From: Termitomyces sp. T153 | Taxonomy: Eukaryota > Basidiomycota > Agaricomycetes > Agaricales > Lyophyllaceae | Length of the DNA stretch: 64,000 nt | Direction of reading: 5' to 3' | Assembly: GCA_018296165.2 (NCBI GenBank) | Contig: JACKQL020000001.1 | Coordinates: 558,001 to 622,000, forward strand | In this document: positions 34,423-47,159 of the stretch, piece after piece | Layout: each line of letters starts with the position of its first letter | Numbering within the stretch: the stretch's first letter is position 1 | Position numbers and translations under genes: made by a program | The notes under the pieces: generated by a model | The model's database searches: none | What the model saw: the letters and a program-made list of their open reading frames with translations, nothing else | Told to the model about the DNA's origin: nothing

Positions 34423-35680
34423 ATGTCAATATATGGTACGACGCGCCATGCCCCAGGGCCAACTGGTACATTCTTAAAAGAGCGCGCCACTGACTATCAT
34501 ACCACTTTATTTCGCCGCCTGACCTGGGAGGGAACCGTCCCATTGGAAATTCGTGTTGACCCCAAGGAGCTCCCTGCAAACTCGGATCGTGGTCTGGAAT
34601 GCTACTACATCCAGGCTCCTCGTGTCAGCTATCTCCCTCTCTTAATGCCAGAAATTCGACGATTCTTGATGGACGTGGTATTCGACGAAGCTGCTGCTAA
34701 GTTACTCAGAGAAGAAGACTGGTGGTTTGAAAGTGCTGAAGGTACAGTGCTGAAATGGTGGGACTCTGGTATTCAATGTTATCATGTCTATGATCTCACA
34801 AGGCCTATACAGGCACTGGTCAATTGGACTCATCTATGATAACCATACCATTTCTAATTCAGTTCGACCATCTTCATCTCATTCCCAGCCTGCTCCAATG
34901 CGTCTTGTACTCCACCTCGCTTCACCACCAATGGAGAAGCTCTTGCAATCGCCTAGCGCAGAGGCTTGTAAGCTCGCATTTATGGGTCAGTTGAAAGAGG
35001 CAGACTTTATACGGTGGGGAAACACCAAAAGAATGACTGGCTTGCGGAAGGCGGACCAAGATGGCATATGGGAGGGCATTCGAGATCGTGCGTTTATCTT
35101 TGTGATTGCATTGCTGTGTTGATTTGACAGCCTTTTCAGACAATTTTGATCATTATTGGCGTGTCGCAAGCAAAGTCACACCTACTGCGGGAATATTAAC
35201 TCGACCACAATCCCCTGTCCCTTCAACAACCGTCCCTCACCATAACCGTCCTCCCTCCGCAGACCCTGGAGGACCGTTGGAGCGAGACGGGGCCTATAAT
35301 GTACGGAGTGTTCCTGTAAGGATATATCTTCCAGATGGACCTGTTCTTCAAGATTTAGTCCCGCCAATATTAGAAGACGGTGATTCTTACTCTCTACTTG
35401 TCGAGATAGTTATGCCTTATCATTGACCTGCATTTCAGGCTCTGTAAATACGCTTGCGCAATTTCTAACGACTCATATACCACTTCTCTTCCCACCACGA
35501 TCTCGTCCATCTACTCCCACCGATGCTGATCGAAGTGTGACGGAATCATATATGCCTAAGTTGGCCTATGCGTTGATTCAAGGAGTACGTTCACCATCTG
35601 AAGCAGAAATGGCTTGGCTTGGAGCCTGCATGGCGGGCGCGGACGGCTGGCTTAATATTTGTATTGGGATAGAGCACTGA
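34423..35680 (+). CDS. ATG5: Autophagy protein Atg5
   Basis: Atg5 is conjugated to Atg12 and with Atg16 directs Atg8 lipidation on the phagophore. Four exons, 34423-34757, 34813-35087, 35131-35379 and 35439-35680; 366 residues. The N-terminal ubiquitin-like part reads FRRLTWEGTVPLEIRVDP, then ECYYIQAPRVSYLPLLMPEI. The helical middle contains WWFESAEGTVLKWHWSIGLI (joined across intron 1), and MGQLKEADFIRWGNTKRMTGL is the Lys-containing segment typical of the Atg12 acceptor region. IRDPFSDNFDHYWRVASK follows; the C-terminal ubiquitin-like domain has VPVRIYLPDGPVLQDLVPP, and PKLAYALIQGVRSPSEAEMAWLGACM lies near the end. Length is normal for fungal Atg5. Convergent with SPC34. Confidence 0.93.
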
Positions 35681-35870
35681 CATTCGAGATACTAGATATA
35701 CCCTTGCACGAGTTGAGCAGCTTCTCACTAATGTACATAGTTTCAAGTTACTAGATTGGTTTGATCCCCCAAAAGCGAAGTTTCATTGATATCTTTAAAG
35801 TGTCGTAATTGCTACAAAATTTTGCTCGGCATCAAAGTGACGGAACAGGAAGCAAACAGCCAGCTAGGAT

Positions 35871-37600
35871 TCAAGAGTATCCTTCGGCATATTGAAGGTC
35901 AAACTTTACAACCTGTTCACCTCCGCTTCGGTCAATCTTCAACAACCTTTTGGCAACACATCCGTAGAGTATCCGAGTGGTACCTGTCGCCCCTACACCA
36001 CCACCGGAACTGGCTTTGATTGCCAGTAAATTTTTGACTTTGTTTAGGGAAAGCGAAAACTCGGGCGGGCTAGATAACAAAGAAATGAGTAGATGTGCGG
36101 TCAGAACTTGTTGCGAAGTTGGAGTAGCAGATGTTCCGACTGCTGTCGAAGAGACACTCGACACAGATGGGGATGTCAGTAAAGGAGACATATCGGAAAG
36201 TGATTGAAGATGCGCACTGTTATAGATGGAGGATGATGAACAGATGAAACAGACATCAGATCGACAACGTACATGGTCTCCTTCGATGGATTAGGTTTAC
36301 TACCAGTAGCACCCTGAGACGTGTCAAAAAGATGTCCGGGCATAATCATGTCACCAATGGTAGCCCAGATTCTTGCCTAGTGCTGTTAGTTGATTGCATG
36401 TCCAAAAAAATTGAAATGAACGTTCACTCATACCACGATACGTTCAATCTCGCCATTGACCTTTAATTTAGGTCGTTTCATTCCAGGAGTTGTTAAAGGT
36501 GGTATTATGGGTTCCGCGGCGGACTTGATGATGACAACAGGCTTCTCATCTTCACCCTCCACATTGTGATCATAAACGTCTCCCATGTGCTCTTTTTGAG
36601 CATCGGTATCCTCTTTACTTGATAAATTTGGATCAGAGAAGGTGTCCTGCTGAGGTATGAGCAGAGACTCCTTCGCAGTAGGTACTGGGCTTGAGGATGA
36701 GATTGCAGATATGTCACCTATATCAGCCTGCTCATTCAGAAGGCTATCTGTGGTGTCCAGTATGTTATCGGTGAAGTGTAAAGTCTTTGCCGTGGCGGCT
36801 GTGGTGTTCCAAAAACTATGCTCCTGAGGCGATGAAGGGGAAGGTAATGTTCGAGGTTTGGAGTTTGAAGGCGGTACGACGGTATTCGTTCTTCGAGAAG
36901 TACCTTTCGAAGTAGTAGCGCTCTTCTTCTAATGGATAATCATCAATGAGTGTTGCTAGGTTTGTCTGAACTTACTCGTTCTTGTAATGCGCGAAGACGT
37001 GTTTGAAGGGTTCTAATTCGCTCCTCCTCCTCGTGTATTAACGATTTCAATGGCGGGCCTTCCACTGCTTGCACCTGAAATCGATCATCGGCAATGTAGT
37101 GATACAAAGCCATGGCTGACTGACTTGTTGCAGTGTTTCAGTAAGACTTTGGATGTTTTCGCGAACAAGGCTCAGACGGTCGAGTATGGCTGTCACCTGC
37201 GCTTGAGCGCGTGGCATCGGTCTAACAGCATTACTGTCCCGAAGTTGAGAGGCACATCAGGAACTAGGGATGTCCAGGCTTACTAGCGATCGATACACTT
37301 GAGTGCAGCGTGTGCATATACCTCGGGGTCGATGTCTTTGGGCTTTGGCACGTCATCGCGTCGAGATTGTGCTCTCTTCAAAGGCGTCGCACCAGTGAAT
37401 TCGGCACGCGTGATCTCTGATTCTGGCAGGGAAAAAAGGCCGAGCTCAGAGGGGTCAACATCACGGATGAGGTCGCCGAGAGGGGTGGAGAGGACTGCTC
37501 TGGTAAAAGGACCGGAGACGGCGGCAGGGTGGGCGGTGGTTGCCCTGATCGCCCTGGTGTTGCGGGACAAACGGTCGATCTGGTCTGAGAGAGAGGCCAT
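35871..37600 (-). CDS. SPC34: DASH complex subunit Spc34
   Basis: The DASH/Dam1 ring couples kinetochores to microtubules in fungi. Six exons, 37600-37284, 37233-37125, 37074-36976, 36928-36434, 36376-36273 and 36216-35871; 489 residues. The N-terminus matches the Spc34 family: a short helix, then SGPFTRAVLSTPLGDLIRDV and ELGLFSLPE (family pattern 'F..AlL....i..LIRD...hE..LF..p'). A coiled coil spans about residues 110-180 (ILDRLSLVRENIQSLTETLQ, EEEERIRTLQTRLRALQER). The middle is Ser/Pro rich and acidic, longer than in yeast. The C-terminus keeps the family block RILYGCVAKRLLKIDRSGGE then QVVKFDL. Divergent from the DOCK gene with 161 bp between starts. Confidence 0.85.
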
Positions 37601-37761
37601 GACGTGACGTGTGTGACTTGCCGGCGGCGTGACACGTCAGGGGAGATGGACGATGACCGAAGTTCTGCTGAAATTCTGAATCTCCGCGACGCTCTTTGGG
37701 TCTTCTCAGCCTCTTTCCGACTCCCTCACCGCCCGCGGTCGTGCCCAAGTCCGTATATCCC

Positions 37762-40700
37762 ATGTGGGAGCCTTTGCCTCTCATCATCTATGGCTACGCA
37801 ATACATCCTCTGTCTCCCTCTCGTCGCGACACCAGAATTTCCACTCGTAATCGTTTATCGACCGTAACAGAGGCCTCAGCTGATGACAACCTCGTCCATC
37901 GCGATGTTGTTTCTCTCGAAGTCGGTGATGAGGTTTACGCGTTCGAAAAATATACTCCAAGAAGCAAAGAACCAGTCGAAGGCATTTGGTATAGAGGGTG
38001 CGTATCCATCCTTTCCCATCCCCGACGTCGTTGATTTATTTTTACAGTTATGTCGTCTGCACTACTCGCCGGCCACCTGTAACATGGGCCTTGAACGATC
38101 CTTCGTCCTCAAAGACGCCTGCCAAAGTTGAGGAACCACAACAAGTCTTCATCGGAATATTCCCTGCATCGCACATCTTCGTCCGTGACGAACTGTCTGA
38201 TGCCGAGGGCCGTCTCCAGGACCTTGCTTCTACTATGGGAAACCCTGCGCATGGTCTAAACGGCTATACCAGCCCTCCTGGTCCCAGTAGCGTTCTTTCC
38301 GATACATTCTCAGGACGCAAAGGTGGATCAAGTATCGGTATGGATACACTCAAGGAAGAGAAAGAAGAAGAAGAAGATCCCGATCCCTACGCCTCCAGAA
38401 AGTCATTCAGACTCGGCCCTCCACCAGACCAGGCCAATTCTTCTCGAGCTGGTTTGCCTGTGTATCCAGCAAGCTTGCGTTCAACTTCTCCCTCAGACTC
38501 TCAACTCATCAAGCTTTTACCCCCCCGTCCATCTCTTAAATCTGGGGATGACACCGCTTCTGGTGTTGCTCAACCTATTATCGACGAGATCGCTTCTGCA
38601 TTACGCGAATGGCATACACTTATGTTCACATATCTTGCCAGGCGCAATTACAAGTTGTTTCACGTCGTCAAAGAGCACATCGAGAACCTGCACCTCGGTC
38701 GACGACAGCTACTAGCACAAACTCTGAGCGCAGAGGAAACAGTGAACCTGCGTCGTACGTGCGTCACTGGGCTCGTGAGTGGTAACCTTGTGCAGGGATT
38801 GGATGTTATCGTTCGTCATCCGACATGGGGCGGACTGGTTAGTGTGGATGTTGAAGGAGAGATTGACCCCCGAAGTTGGGTTAGCGCAGTTCGCATGTAT
38901 GCTATGCAGACATCTCTGGCATACCTCACTCTGTCTTCCGACGACGTTCGTCCATATATCTTCGGCCCAAGCACAGATTACTTTCCTGCTGGGCCACTTC
39001 CAACACCTGCTCATTCCGCATTTCCCGACCTTTCGAATCATCACTCTAGGTCACGCTCCCAAGGCTGTCTTGGCCCAAACTTCCATGTCAAATCTCCTGC
39101 AACGAAATTCTACCACGTTTACCTCGACATTCGTGCTTTCGTGGCCTCACCCTGTGCACCTGGCGAGACAGCTGAACTTTTCTTCTCTCTGTACAAGAAA
39201 CAAGGGACTCAGTTCGTCACCGAAGATTTCTGCGCCATCCTTAATCACAATGGAGTACTCGCTCGTAATCCAAACGGGCGCATTCGGACTTTGTTCATTG
39301 ATTTGACCCCGTCGGATGTGGTCGACCCAATTTATTTGGTTTGCCGCATTGTTCGGAATGGAGCCCTCAAACTTGGGAATCATATCGGTTCTCGTATAGC
39401 TTCAGACGGCAGGAGAATTTCGGAGACTTCTGTTCGACCTGATGCCAGCACCCTGACGTTTGTAGAGCCATCAGAGTTTGAGGGGAAGACCTCAACATCA
39501 TTCACGGATATCTCTTCGCAATCGCGCCGACCTTTTGGATGTGCTGTCTTGGAACTTACACAGTTGAGTAAAATGACAGCAGAACAAGCGGACGTAACAC
39601 CACTTCGTGAACATACAATGCCAATATACGTTCCGACAAACGAAACTTCCTTTTCCATGATTCACCAGAATATCATCAACAATAACGTAAAGGAATTCGA
39701 GAAGTCCTCACGGTGTGTTGATCTTCTTAGCCAATCTTAGGACCCGGACTTATTACAGATGTCAAGTGCTGACAGTCTTGCCGTCTCTATCAAAATATTC
39801 CGGGGAGACTCGATGAAGATCGTACGAGAAAACATGTCGCTTTTGCAGGGTACTCCCAACACATTGCGTCTAGGCTTCCCCGATGTTGTTTTTCCTGGTG
39901 ATGTCCGTAATGAACTTTACATCAAGCTGTGGTGTGGCGATTTTACGTCATCGCACATCTCCACTCCTCGTCTAAGTGTGGTCAATCTGGCGAGAGGGCA
40001 GATGGGAACGTCACCAAATAATGTCCAAGTTACAGTCGAAGTCAGGGATCAGCAAGGAAACATCATAGAAGACGTCATTTCTCAAGGCAGTGGAGAACCT
40101 TTTATGACGAGGTTCCATTCCATGGTATTCCACCGCTGCAATGAACCGACCTTCGGAGAACTAATTAAGATACAACTACCACTTGAAGGAAGACCGCTAT
40201 GGCACTTATTCTTTACCTTTCGTAACCGAACAGGGCGAGAACGCACGGGTGTCAAGGGAGGATCAGATGCGACAGACCGTCCCTTCGGATTTGCGTTCCA
40301 ACCCTTGTTCCCAGATAATCATGCTTTTGTGGAAGATGGAAGTCGTATGTTGATTATGTACCGCGCTGACAAGTTGTCCCAGATTCCAGCTGATGTATAT
40401 CTGGCCGCTCCACCTTGGTTACCTGCCGGTCAAAAGTCAGATCAGATATCTATTCATCCCGATATGCAACGTCTTGCCCCGCCAATGAGGGATACATTGA
40501 CCATTCGTTCATCTCTCTGCTCTACCAAATTTACCCAAAATCCTATTCTGCTTCACCTGCTGAATTGGGAAAAACTGAACGACAGGGATGTCCTCTCAAC
40601 GATATTGACCAAATTTACATTTGTGGGAGAAGGGGAGATCGTTAAGTTTCTTCGGGATATATTCGACTCTCTCTTCGGAATTCTAGTGTCTCACGAAAAC

Positions 40701-43700
40701 CAGACGGGTGAAGTGGATCATCTTGTGTTCAATGCACTCGTAACTGTTCTCGGAATTGTACAAGATCGGCGTTTCAGCAATTTCCAACCAGTCCTGGACG
40801 TTTACATTGAGAAGCACTTTACCTCTGCTGCAGCCTCTTCTCATATGATTCACTCCATGAATCGGCTTCTCAACAACCCTACATCTACAGAGACAGCGTC
40901 TCGGCTTCGTGCCGCGTTGAAGGTTTGGCACTACATCTTTAAATTCATTGCTCGCTCCAGAGAGCTGCAAAAAGCAAAGGAGATTGGTATGGGTGGCGAC
41001 ACAACTGCAGAACACCTTGACACCACATTCAAGAAAGAACTCAGGGTCCACCTAGCGGATGTTACTCGCATGATGTCAATGACATCTCCACAAGCAATCA
41101 TTGGAACACAGACGATTGCCTTACAGCATTTTACTTCCATCCTGCCAGAGTTGGCAAAGATATTTCCAATCGTCGAAGTCGTCTCAATTGCCACAAGCTT
41201 TGCCAGCACCGTCACTGTGGGCAAAGGAAAGATACTTATCTGGAAGCTCATCATGTATCTGCAAATCGTTAAGGGTTTCTTGTTTGACAACCCACAATCC
41301 CGGACCCGCCTAGTCGAGGAAGTCGTGAACTGGATCAAGCCTCATTTCGGACGCTATGACGAATATCTTCACACGCAATCCAATGATAACGAGACCGCCC
41401 GCGATGCTGCTCGAGTTGGATGGTTGGAAAGCACTCGATTGTGCGTTACAATTGTGGCTGTGATGCTGGACAAGTTACAGGAGAATCTTGCGGATCCCGA
41501 AGTGCGGACTAATCACAAACTGTTGCGAGCGGAGCAGGACAACGTTGACTATCTTTTGTCGCTTCTGCCCAGGTCAGATTGTTTTCGCTATCATTTCTTA
41601 TTACAACTAATGAGTGTTTACACTTTGCCTAGACTACTAGATTCCTATCGGGAGTTCCAAAATCCTTCTTCCCGCAGGGCTATTGAAAGATCGCCAACAA
41701 CATTGAAGGCTCCCATTCCTGTCACATTTCCAGAGTCATACCCATTTTCACTCCTCGCTTATCTGCCAAACGCTCCTCGCGGTCCGAATAATACACCTTT
41801 ACCCGGGGAAGGGGATGTGCTATTCAATCCTGGCTTAGGAGAGACTGCGACTGTTTTCTTGGTGTTGATTCTCTCGTCACCAACCAAGCCTATTGTCGAT
41901 TTTCTCGTAAACAACCTGGAATTTGAGGGCAGGGATAGATTCGTTACTTTAATGTCCCATTTCTTCAACGTCGCTACATCGATCCTGGATAATGATGCAT
42001 TCCCAAAGTCCTGGCTTAACATCAATATTTTAGCTCACAAGGTGTTGATCAAGATGATGGACCCCATTGCCCAAATCATGGAAAGAGAATTCATCCCTGC
42101 GCAAGACTCTGAATTCCAGTTCGACGCCAACCTCTGGAGGGAATGTTTGAACATGCTCCTGAGGCTTTTATCATCAGATCAACTAGTCATCGAGGAGTTC
42201 AGCCCACAGGTATACTATTGACATAGTAACGTCGACCGTTCTAACAACATGATCTAGAAACGTCGAGCGGTGTGGCGGCTTGCTGGGGACATTCGAGGGG
42301 AGGGAGCAGCTATACTATTGAATCTATGGCAGGCGTTAGGTTGGGCTGAACACGTCTCAAACAATGGTGAACCCCCCATACGTTATGGCGTGAGTGCATG
42401 AGTACACATGTACAAATGTTGTTTCTGATCGCTTCTCCAGGGTTATCAAGCGTATCTTCACTCTCTCGTAGGACACGTTGTGAACCTCTGTCTAAGTCAT
42501 CACGATCAGCTACGGAATTATGCTGTTCAAATACTCTACAGCATGATTGTTTCTGAGTTTCATCAATCGGGGCATTTCGACGAGATTGAAAACGAACTCG
42601 TCACCCGTTTAGACTCTTTATTCATGTCGGACAGTAAAGGTGACGATATCTCGCGTGCCTTCTTCATCGGACAGCTTCGCCACCTGTTCGAGAACTCCGA
42701 TGTTGACGAACAGCTCCGAGAGCGAATTTCGACTTTCCTGGACTCTGTCGATCTTTTCCTTGAGCTTTTGCTAAGCGTTCGGGCTTTGCCTGAGGGTGAA
42801 GAGTTTGCAGACGATCGAGTCATTGCTACTGTATGGGAATGTTTCCCTTTCAAGTGTCTTAATATAAACTCATGTCTATCTTACAGTTGAGGCTCATGAA
42901 CTTTATTCGACGAATCGGAAGAGATGAGATCTATATCAAATATGTTCACCAGCTTGTCAATGTAAGGACCGGAATTTATCTGGTTCATGAAAATTGCTGC
43001 TCACTCGTGAACAGATGCATCTTCAATCTCAGAATTACGTGGAGGCAGCACTGACCTTGAAATTGCACTCCGATCTTCACGAGTGGGATCTGAACTCTTT
43101 CGTGGGGCCCATGGAGGATCTTGGGCTTCCACAACAATCTCAATTCCATCGAAAGGAGACATTGTGTTTGCTAATTCTTGACTATCTGGGTGAGACCTTA
43201 CTATTACTATTATCGTGTCGAGTCATTCCTTTACGGTTGTGGTAGGCAAAGGCAAGGCTTGGGAACGTGCCATTGACATTTGCAGAGAACTAGCGTTCCA
43301 GCATTCTGAAGTCACCTTCAACTAGTAGGTCTAAAATCCTCCATTCTTATTCTACTGATCTCTGACGTCTCCACTCTAGTGGCAGACTTTCGGAGATTCT
43401 TCGACATCAGGCAATGCTCCTCGAGCATATTGTCACCGAACAACGTTACTATCCTGATTACTATCGAGTAACCTTTTATGGAAACTTTCCCGCTGCCATT
43501 CGTGACAAGCGATTCATCGTAGGCTTTGTGATTATGTGTTGTCCTTATCTTATCGCTCACCAATTTGCAGTATCGTGGTTACGAGTGGGAAAAGTTTGGT
43601 GCTTTTTGTGAGCGTATGCTCAACAAGCATACGGGGGCTCAACTGTTGAAGACTCCGGGCGAACCCCCTGTCGATATCCGCTTTGGAAATGAGCAGTGGA

Positions 43701-44978
43701 TACAATGCACCGCTGTTACACCTGAGCCCGATCGTGCTCGAGCAATTTTCACGAACCCAGATGTACCTTTAGCAGTTCGTACGTACTATGAACATAGGTG
43801 AGTTTTTCTTGAATCATTCACACACGTCCTTATTTGGTCTTACCATGATATCATTAGCGCAATTAATCTGTTTAGTTCGGCCCGACAAGTCAAAAAAACA
43901 ACACGAGATGGTACAGAAGAGATTTGGCTCGAGAAGACCTATTACACCACTGAGGAGGCTTTTCCGACGGTGCTTCGGCGCTCGGAGGTCATTGGCTTGG
44001 AGACCATCGAGATGTCTCCCCTTGAAACCGCGCTAAATGAAGTTGAACAAAAAACCAAAGAGCTGGCGGCTCTTAACATCAAGTACCAAGCGCTAGCCAA
44101 GACAGCTCAGTTGGTGCCAACAAATGTGTTGGCGATGTCATTGAACAGTGCCGTAGATGCGCCCATGAACGCGGGCATAGCATCTTATCGACAGGTGTTC
44201 TTTAGTCCAGACTACATTGCGCGACATCCAGAACGGATGCAGCTTGTTGAGAAATTACGAGCTGCTATTGATGAACAGGTGATCCCCCCCCTTTCTTTGA
44301 CGATTGATGTATGGGCTTGACTGACTCATTGTATAACAGGTTCGTGTTATCGACAGTAGTCTCAAGCTTCATGGACATCTGTGCCCTCCCGAATTTATAC
44401 CCTTCCACGAAACTCTCGAAAAGTTTTTCAAAAAGAACTTTCGGGAAGAGATTCGGCGCCTTGCCGTACTCTCTGACTCTGTATCAGGATCTGTGCAGTC
44501 GCACCAGGCCTCCTCTTCATACCAACAATCTCTGTATGAACAATCTCTGCAACGGACTTATTCTGATTCATCTATACCACGCGCTAACCACAATTTACCC
44601 CCCTTACAACTGGGGCACCCCATGTCCTCATCTACACATCCCCCAATGTCGCCCACAAGCACCAAAAACCTTCCTCCGTACTTCAAGCAGACGCCTCTAC
44701 AGCGGGGTTTGGCACATCTGGCGCGTCACGGGATTCACGGGGTATCGTCCGCGCCAGGCGAGAATGGGGGTAGCGACTCGCTTTCCGTAGAATCGCCAAG
44801 GAATTCGAATTCTTTTGTGAATGTTGGAAATCCAATTCATTCTTCGGCAGGTGGGGCGCAGATGTCGGGCATATCAGTGGCGCCATCACACGTCGGAAGC
44901 CTCGGGTCGTTTGGTTCACTCAAAGGACGCTTCTCTCGGTTGGGAAGCCTAAATTTCGGGCGGCGCGGGAACAAATGA
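37762..44978 (+). CDS. DOCK-family Rho/Rac guanine-nucleotide exchange factor
   Basis: About 2210 residues in twelve exons: 37762-37997, 38048-39716, 39759-42209, 42258-42389, 42441-42830, 42887-42961, 43015-43189, 43246-43324, 43380-43518, 43571-43797, 43858-44278, 44340-44978. Domains: N-terminal SH3-like segment (VSLEVGDEVYAFEKY ... EGIWYRGYVVCTTR ... IGIFPASHIFV, residues about 50-135); DOCK-C2/DHR1 (FYHVYLDIRAFVASP ... NELYIKLWCGDF, about 430-680); long helical middle; DHR2 catalytic region (KETLCLLILDYLGKGKAWER, YYRVTFYGNFPAAIRDKRFI, YRGYEWEKFGAFCERML, then SPLETALNEVEQKTKEL, about 1650-2030). The tail is Ser/Pro rich and low complexity, ending RGNK. The exon 2/3 junction (intron 39717-39758, donor gttgat) is the least certain. 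A Rac-type GTPase is the expected partner, with ELMO/Lmo1 as adaptor, as for yeast Dck1. Confidence 0.92.
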
Positions 44979-45290
44979 ATCAGATTCTTTCATGTTCATT
45001 CCTTTCTTTTACTTTGCTTGGTCGGATTCTGGAACAGCTTTGATATAATGTAGAACATGTATATTTATAGTAGCACATCTCACTGCAAGGGCCGTTTTCC
45101 GTTGATAAAGTCTACGAAGGCGAACAAAAAATAATAATGATGATAGAAGCTACTGTTACACCGGAGTTATACATGTAAGGTCCGTGGGGATGGATGGATG
45201 CTTGTTACAAAAAAAGAAGGGGAAAAAAAAACCCAAGATGGAAAAAGTGGATCAAAAAACGAAAAGAAAAGAATCGGATCGCGCCTACAA
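44979..45290. other. Convergent 3' region
   Basis: The space between the DOCK and MedA-like stops. It contains A-rich runs (for example near 45210-45260) that probably belong to the 3' UTR of one of the two genes. No gene is seen. Confidence 0.4.
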
Positions 45291-47041
45291 TCATGACCAA
45301 GAACCAGGCTCTACAGTGTTATGGTATGCAAACGTCTCGTAAGATGCTGCAAAGTCCACGTCCGGATAGCTAATGCCGGGGTTTGGGTTGGTGACTTCAT
45401 AGGTGTAGTGATCGAGAGCTATGGAATCAACCGCTTTGCTGTAATCGTTCCAATGATTTGTGCCCGAGCCACTCGCCTCTGAGTGAATACCCTCTGGATT
45501 ATACAGCTGATAGGAGGCTGAAGGGGGCCCGTCGAGAGGGGAACAGAGGGATCCTGAGCCATCGGACGAGTTGAGATAGGGAAACTCGTCATGAATGGGT
45601 GTCGTAAGAGCTGGCTCGACAATGTACGGTTCGCCTTCCATCTTGATGTGAGAATGGAAGAGCTCGTACTCAGCATCCTCCGATCCGGCAGTCGAAGGAG
45701 AGGGTTCCGCTGACGATGCAGATTCGGGTTCGTCGACAGGCAACGTGGAGGTGTCGATGGTCTAGATGTGTGAATGAGTGAAAATGAGGAAAGGAAATAG
45801 AGAAAGGGTCGTACATATTTTGAAAGGATCTTTTCCAAAGCTTGATCAAGCGACGACCACTCGAAAACCTTCAAATCCTTTTCGATATTTCTTGGCTTGG
45901 GGTCAGGAAACTCCATGATGCGTTGGAAAAAGTCTTCAAAACCGTGCTTGTGCTTTGATACGGTAGTAGGACGGAGACCCTCCAGATTTCGCCTGATGCG
46001 GTTCTTTTCCTCGACAGGAAAATCGCTGTTGGTGAGGCGCTCGAGGAGAAAGATGATATCGACTGAAGTGACGTAGCAAGTCCTGGACTCGTCGCGATAG
46101 ATGCAGGAGATGACGCTGTCAGATTCGCGGTACTCGTCGGGAGTGATGGGTTCACAAGAGACGACTAGACGACGGCCGTCTTGGACCTTGCTGAAGCGGA
46201 CAAGGCGACGGCCACAAGCGCTTTCGGCAGAGGACCAGTTTTCGCAGATGGTAGAAAGGGGGGTGACGAGCTGGAGAAGAGGGGTCTGGATGTGAGAGTC
46301 GGCCTTTGAGCCCTTGAGACGCATGACGGATTCCAACTTTGTGCGACGATGGAGATGGACTTGGGACTTGGAGGTCGAGGCCGAGCGATGCCGATTAGGA
46401 GAGGTAGGGGAGGGTGTGGGGAGGTGAGAGGCACCGCGCCTGCGGGAGATGGTAGTGATAGTAGAAGAAGAGGGACGACGGAGGCTAGTCTCGATGTGAA
46501 GCTTGGGCTTCTTGGTGTTGTGCGGAGCGGGGAGATCGGGGTGGACAGCGGTGTTATCTGTTCTCAAAGATTTATATGGCGGCAGGGGGCGGAGAGGGAG
46601 AGGAGACAACAAACCAGGCGCCCAGTAGGAGAACTCGCCAAAGGTGGCAGTATCGAGAATGGCGTTGTCCTTGTTGAGGGCCTGGACGGAGAGAAGGACC
46701 TTGGGAGAGGGGGAGGGGACAAAGGGGGGGGCCACGGCGTCGAGCTGCCAGCGACCATAGGGCGCGTCGTGGATCTCGCGGACGGTGGTGGGGATGGGCT
46801 TGAGGCCGATGACGAGACGGACAAAGATCTCCTCAGAAAAGTCAGGGTGGAAGTGGATGCGGACGGAGATGGGGGTGCCCGGCTCGCCCTCTGAGGGGGT
46901 GTAGCCGAGGACGTTGATGATGCCTGTGGGGGAAATGACGACGTTGGAGGGGGAGGGGAGGAGGTCGGCGGTGTGGCCGGCGTCGTCGAGGGCGGCGCGG
47001 GGAATAGGAGCAGGATAGTCGTGGTAGCGGTCAGAAGCCAT
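45291..47041 (-). CDS. MedA (Medusa)-like transcriptional regulator, DUF7082 type
   Basis: Two exons, 47041-45815 and 45761-45291; about 565 residues. The conserved domain occupies about residues 280-400: GRRLVRFSKVQDGRRLVVSC, then PDEYRESDSVISCIYRDES, CYVTSVDIIFLLERLT, EEKNRIRRNLEGLRPTTVSK and FPDPKPRNIEKDLKVFEWSS. This is the hallmark block of fungal MedA/Medusa regulators, which control development and adhesion in ascomycetes. The first 190 residues include a beta-rich part (GTPISVRIHFHPDFSEEIFV) and a basic Ser/Arg region; the C-terminal tail is acidic, Tyr/Ser/Gly rich and may activate transcription. A 57-bp segment (46558-46614) has intron-like ends (gtttgt...aacag) and is a multiple of three, so it may be an optional intron. 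GC content is high in exon 1. Confidence 0.85.
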
Positions 47042-47159
47042 CGCCAGACGAGAGGCCAGAGGACGAATATTTATAACATGAGGCTACTCAACGCCGGCGG
47101 CTGCCCGATATGGGCATTCCTGTTTGGGGGGTGGCGGGGGTCCGCGTGCATTTGAAATT

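Noticed and set aside
46349..46894. Long Gly/Arg-rich plus-strand ORF
   Set aside because: It is the GC-rich antisense of the MedA-like exon 1; low complexity and no start context.
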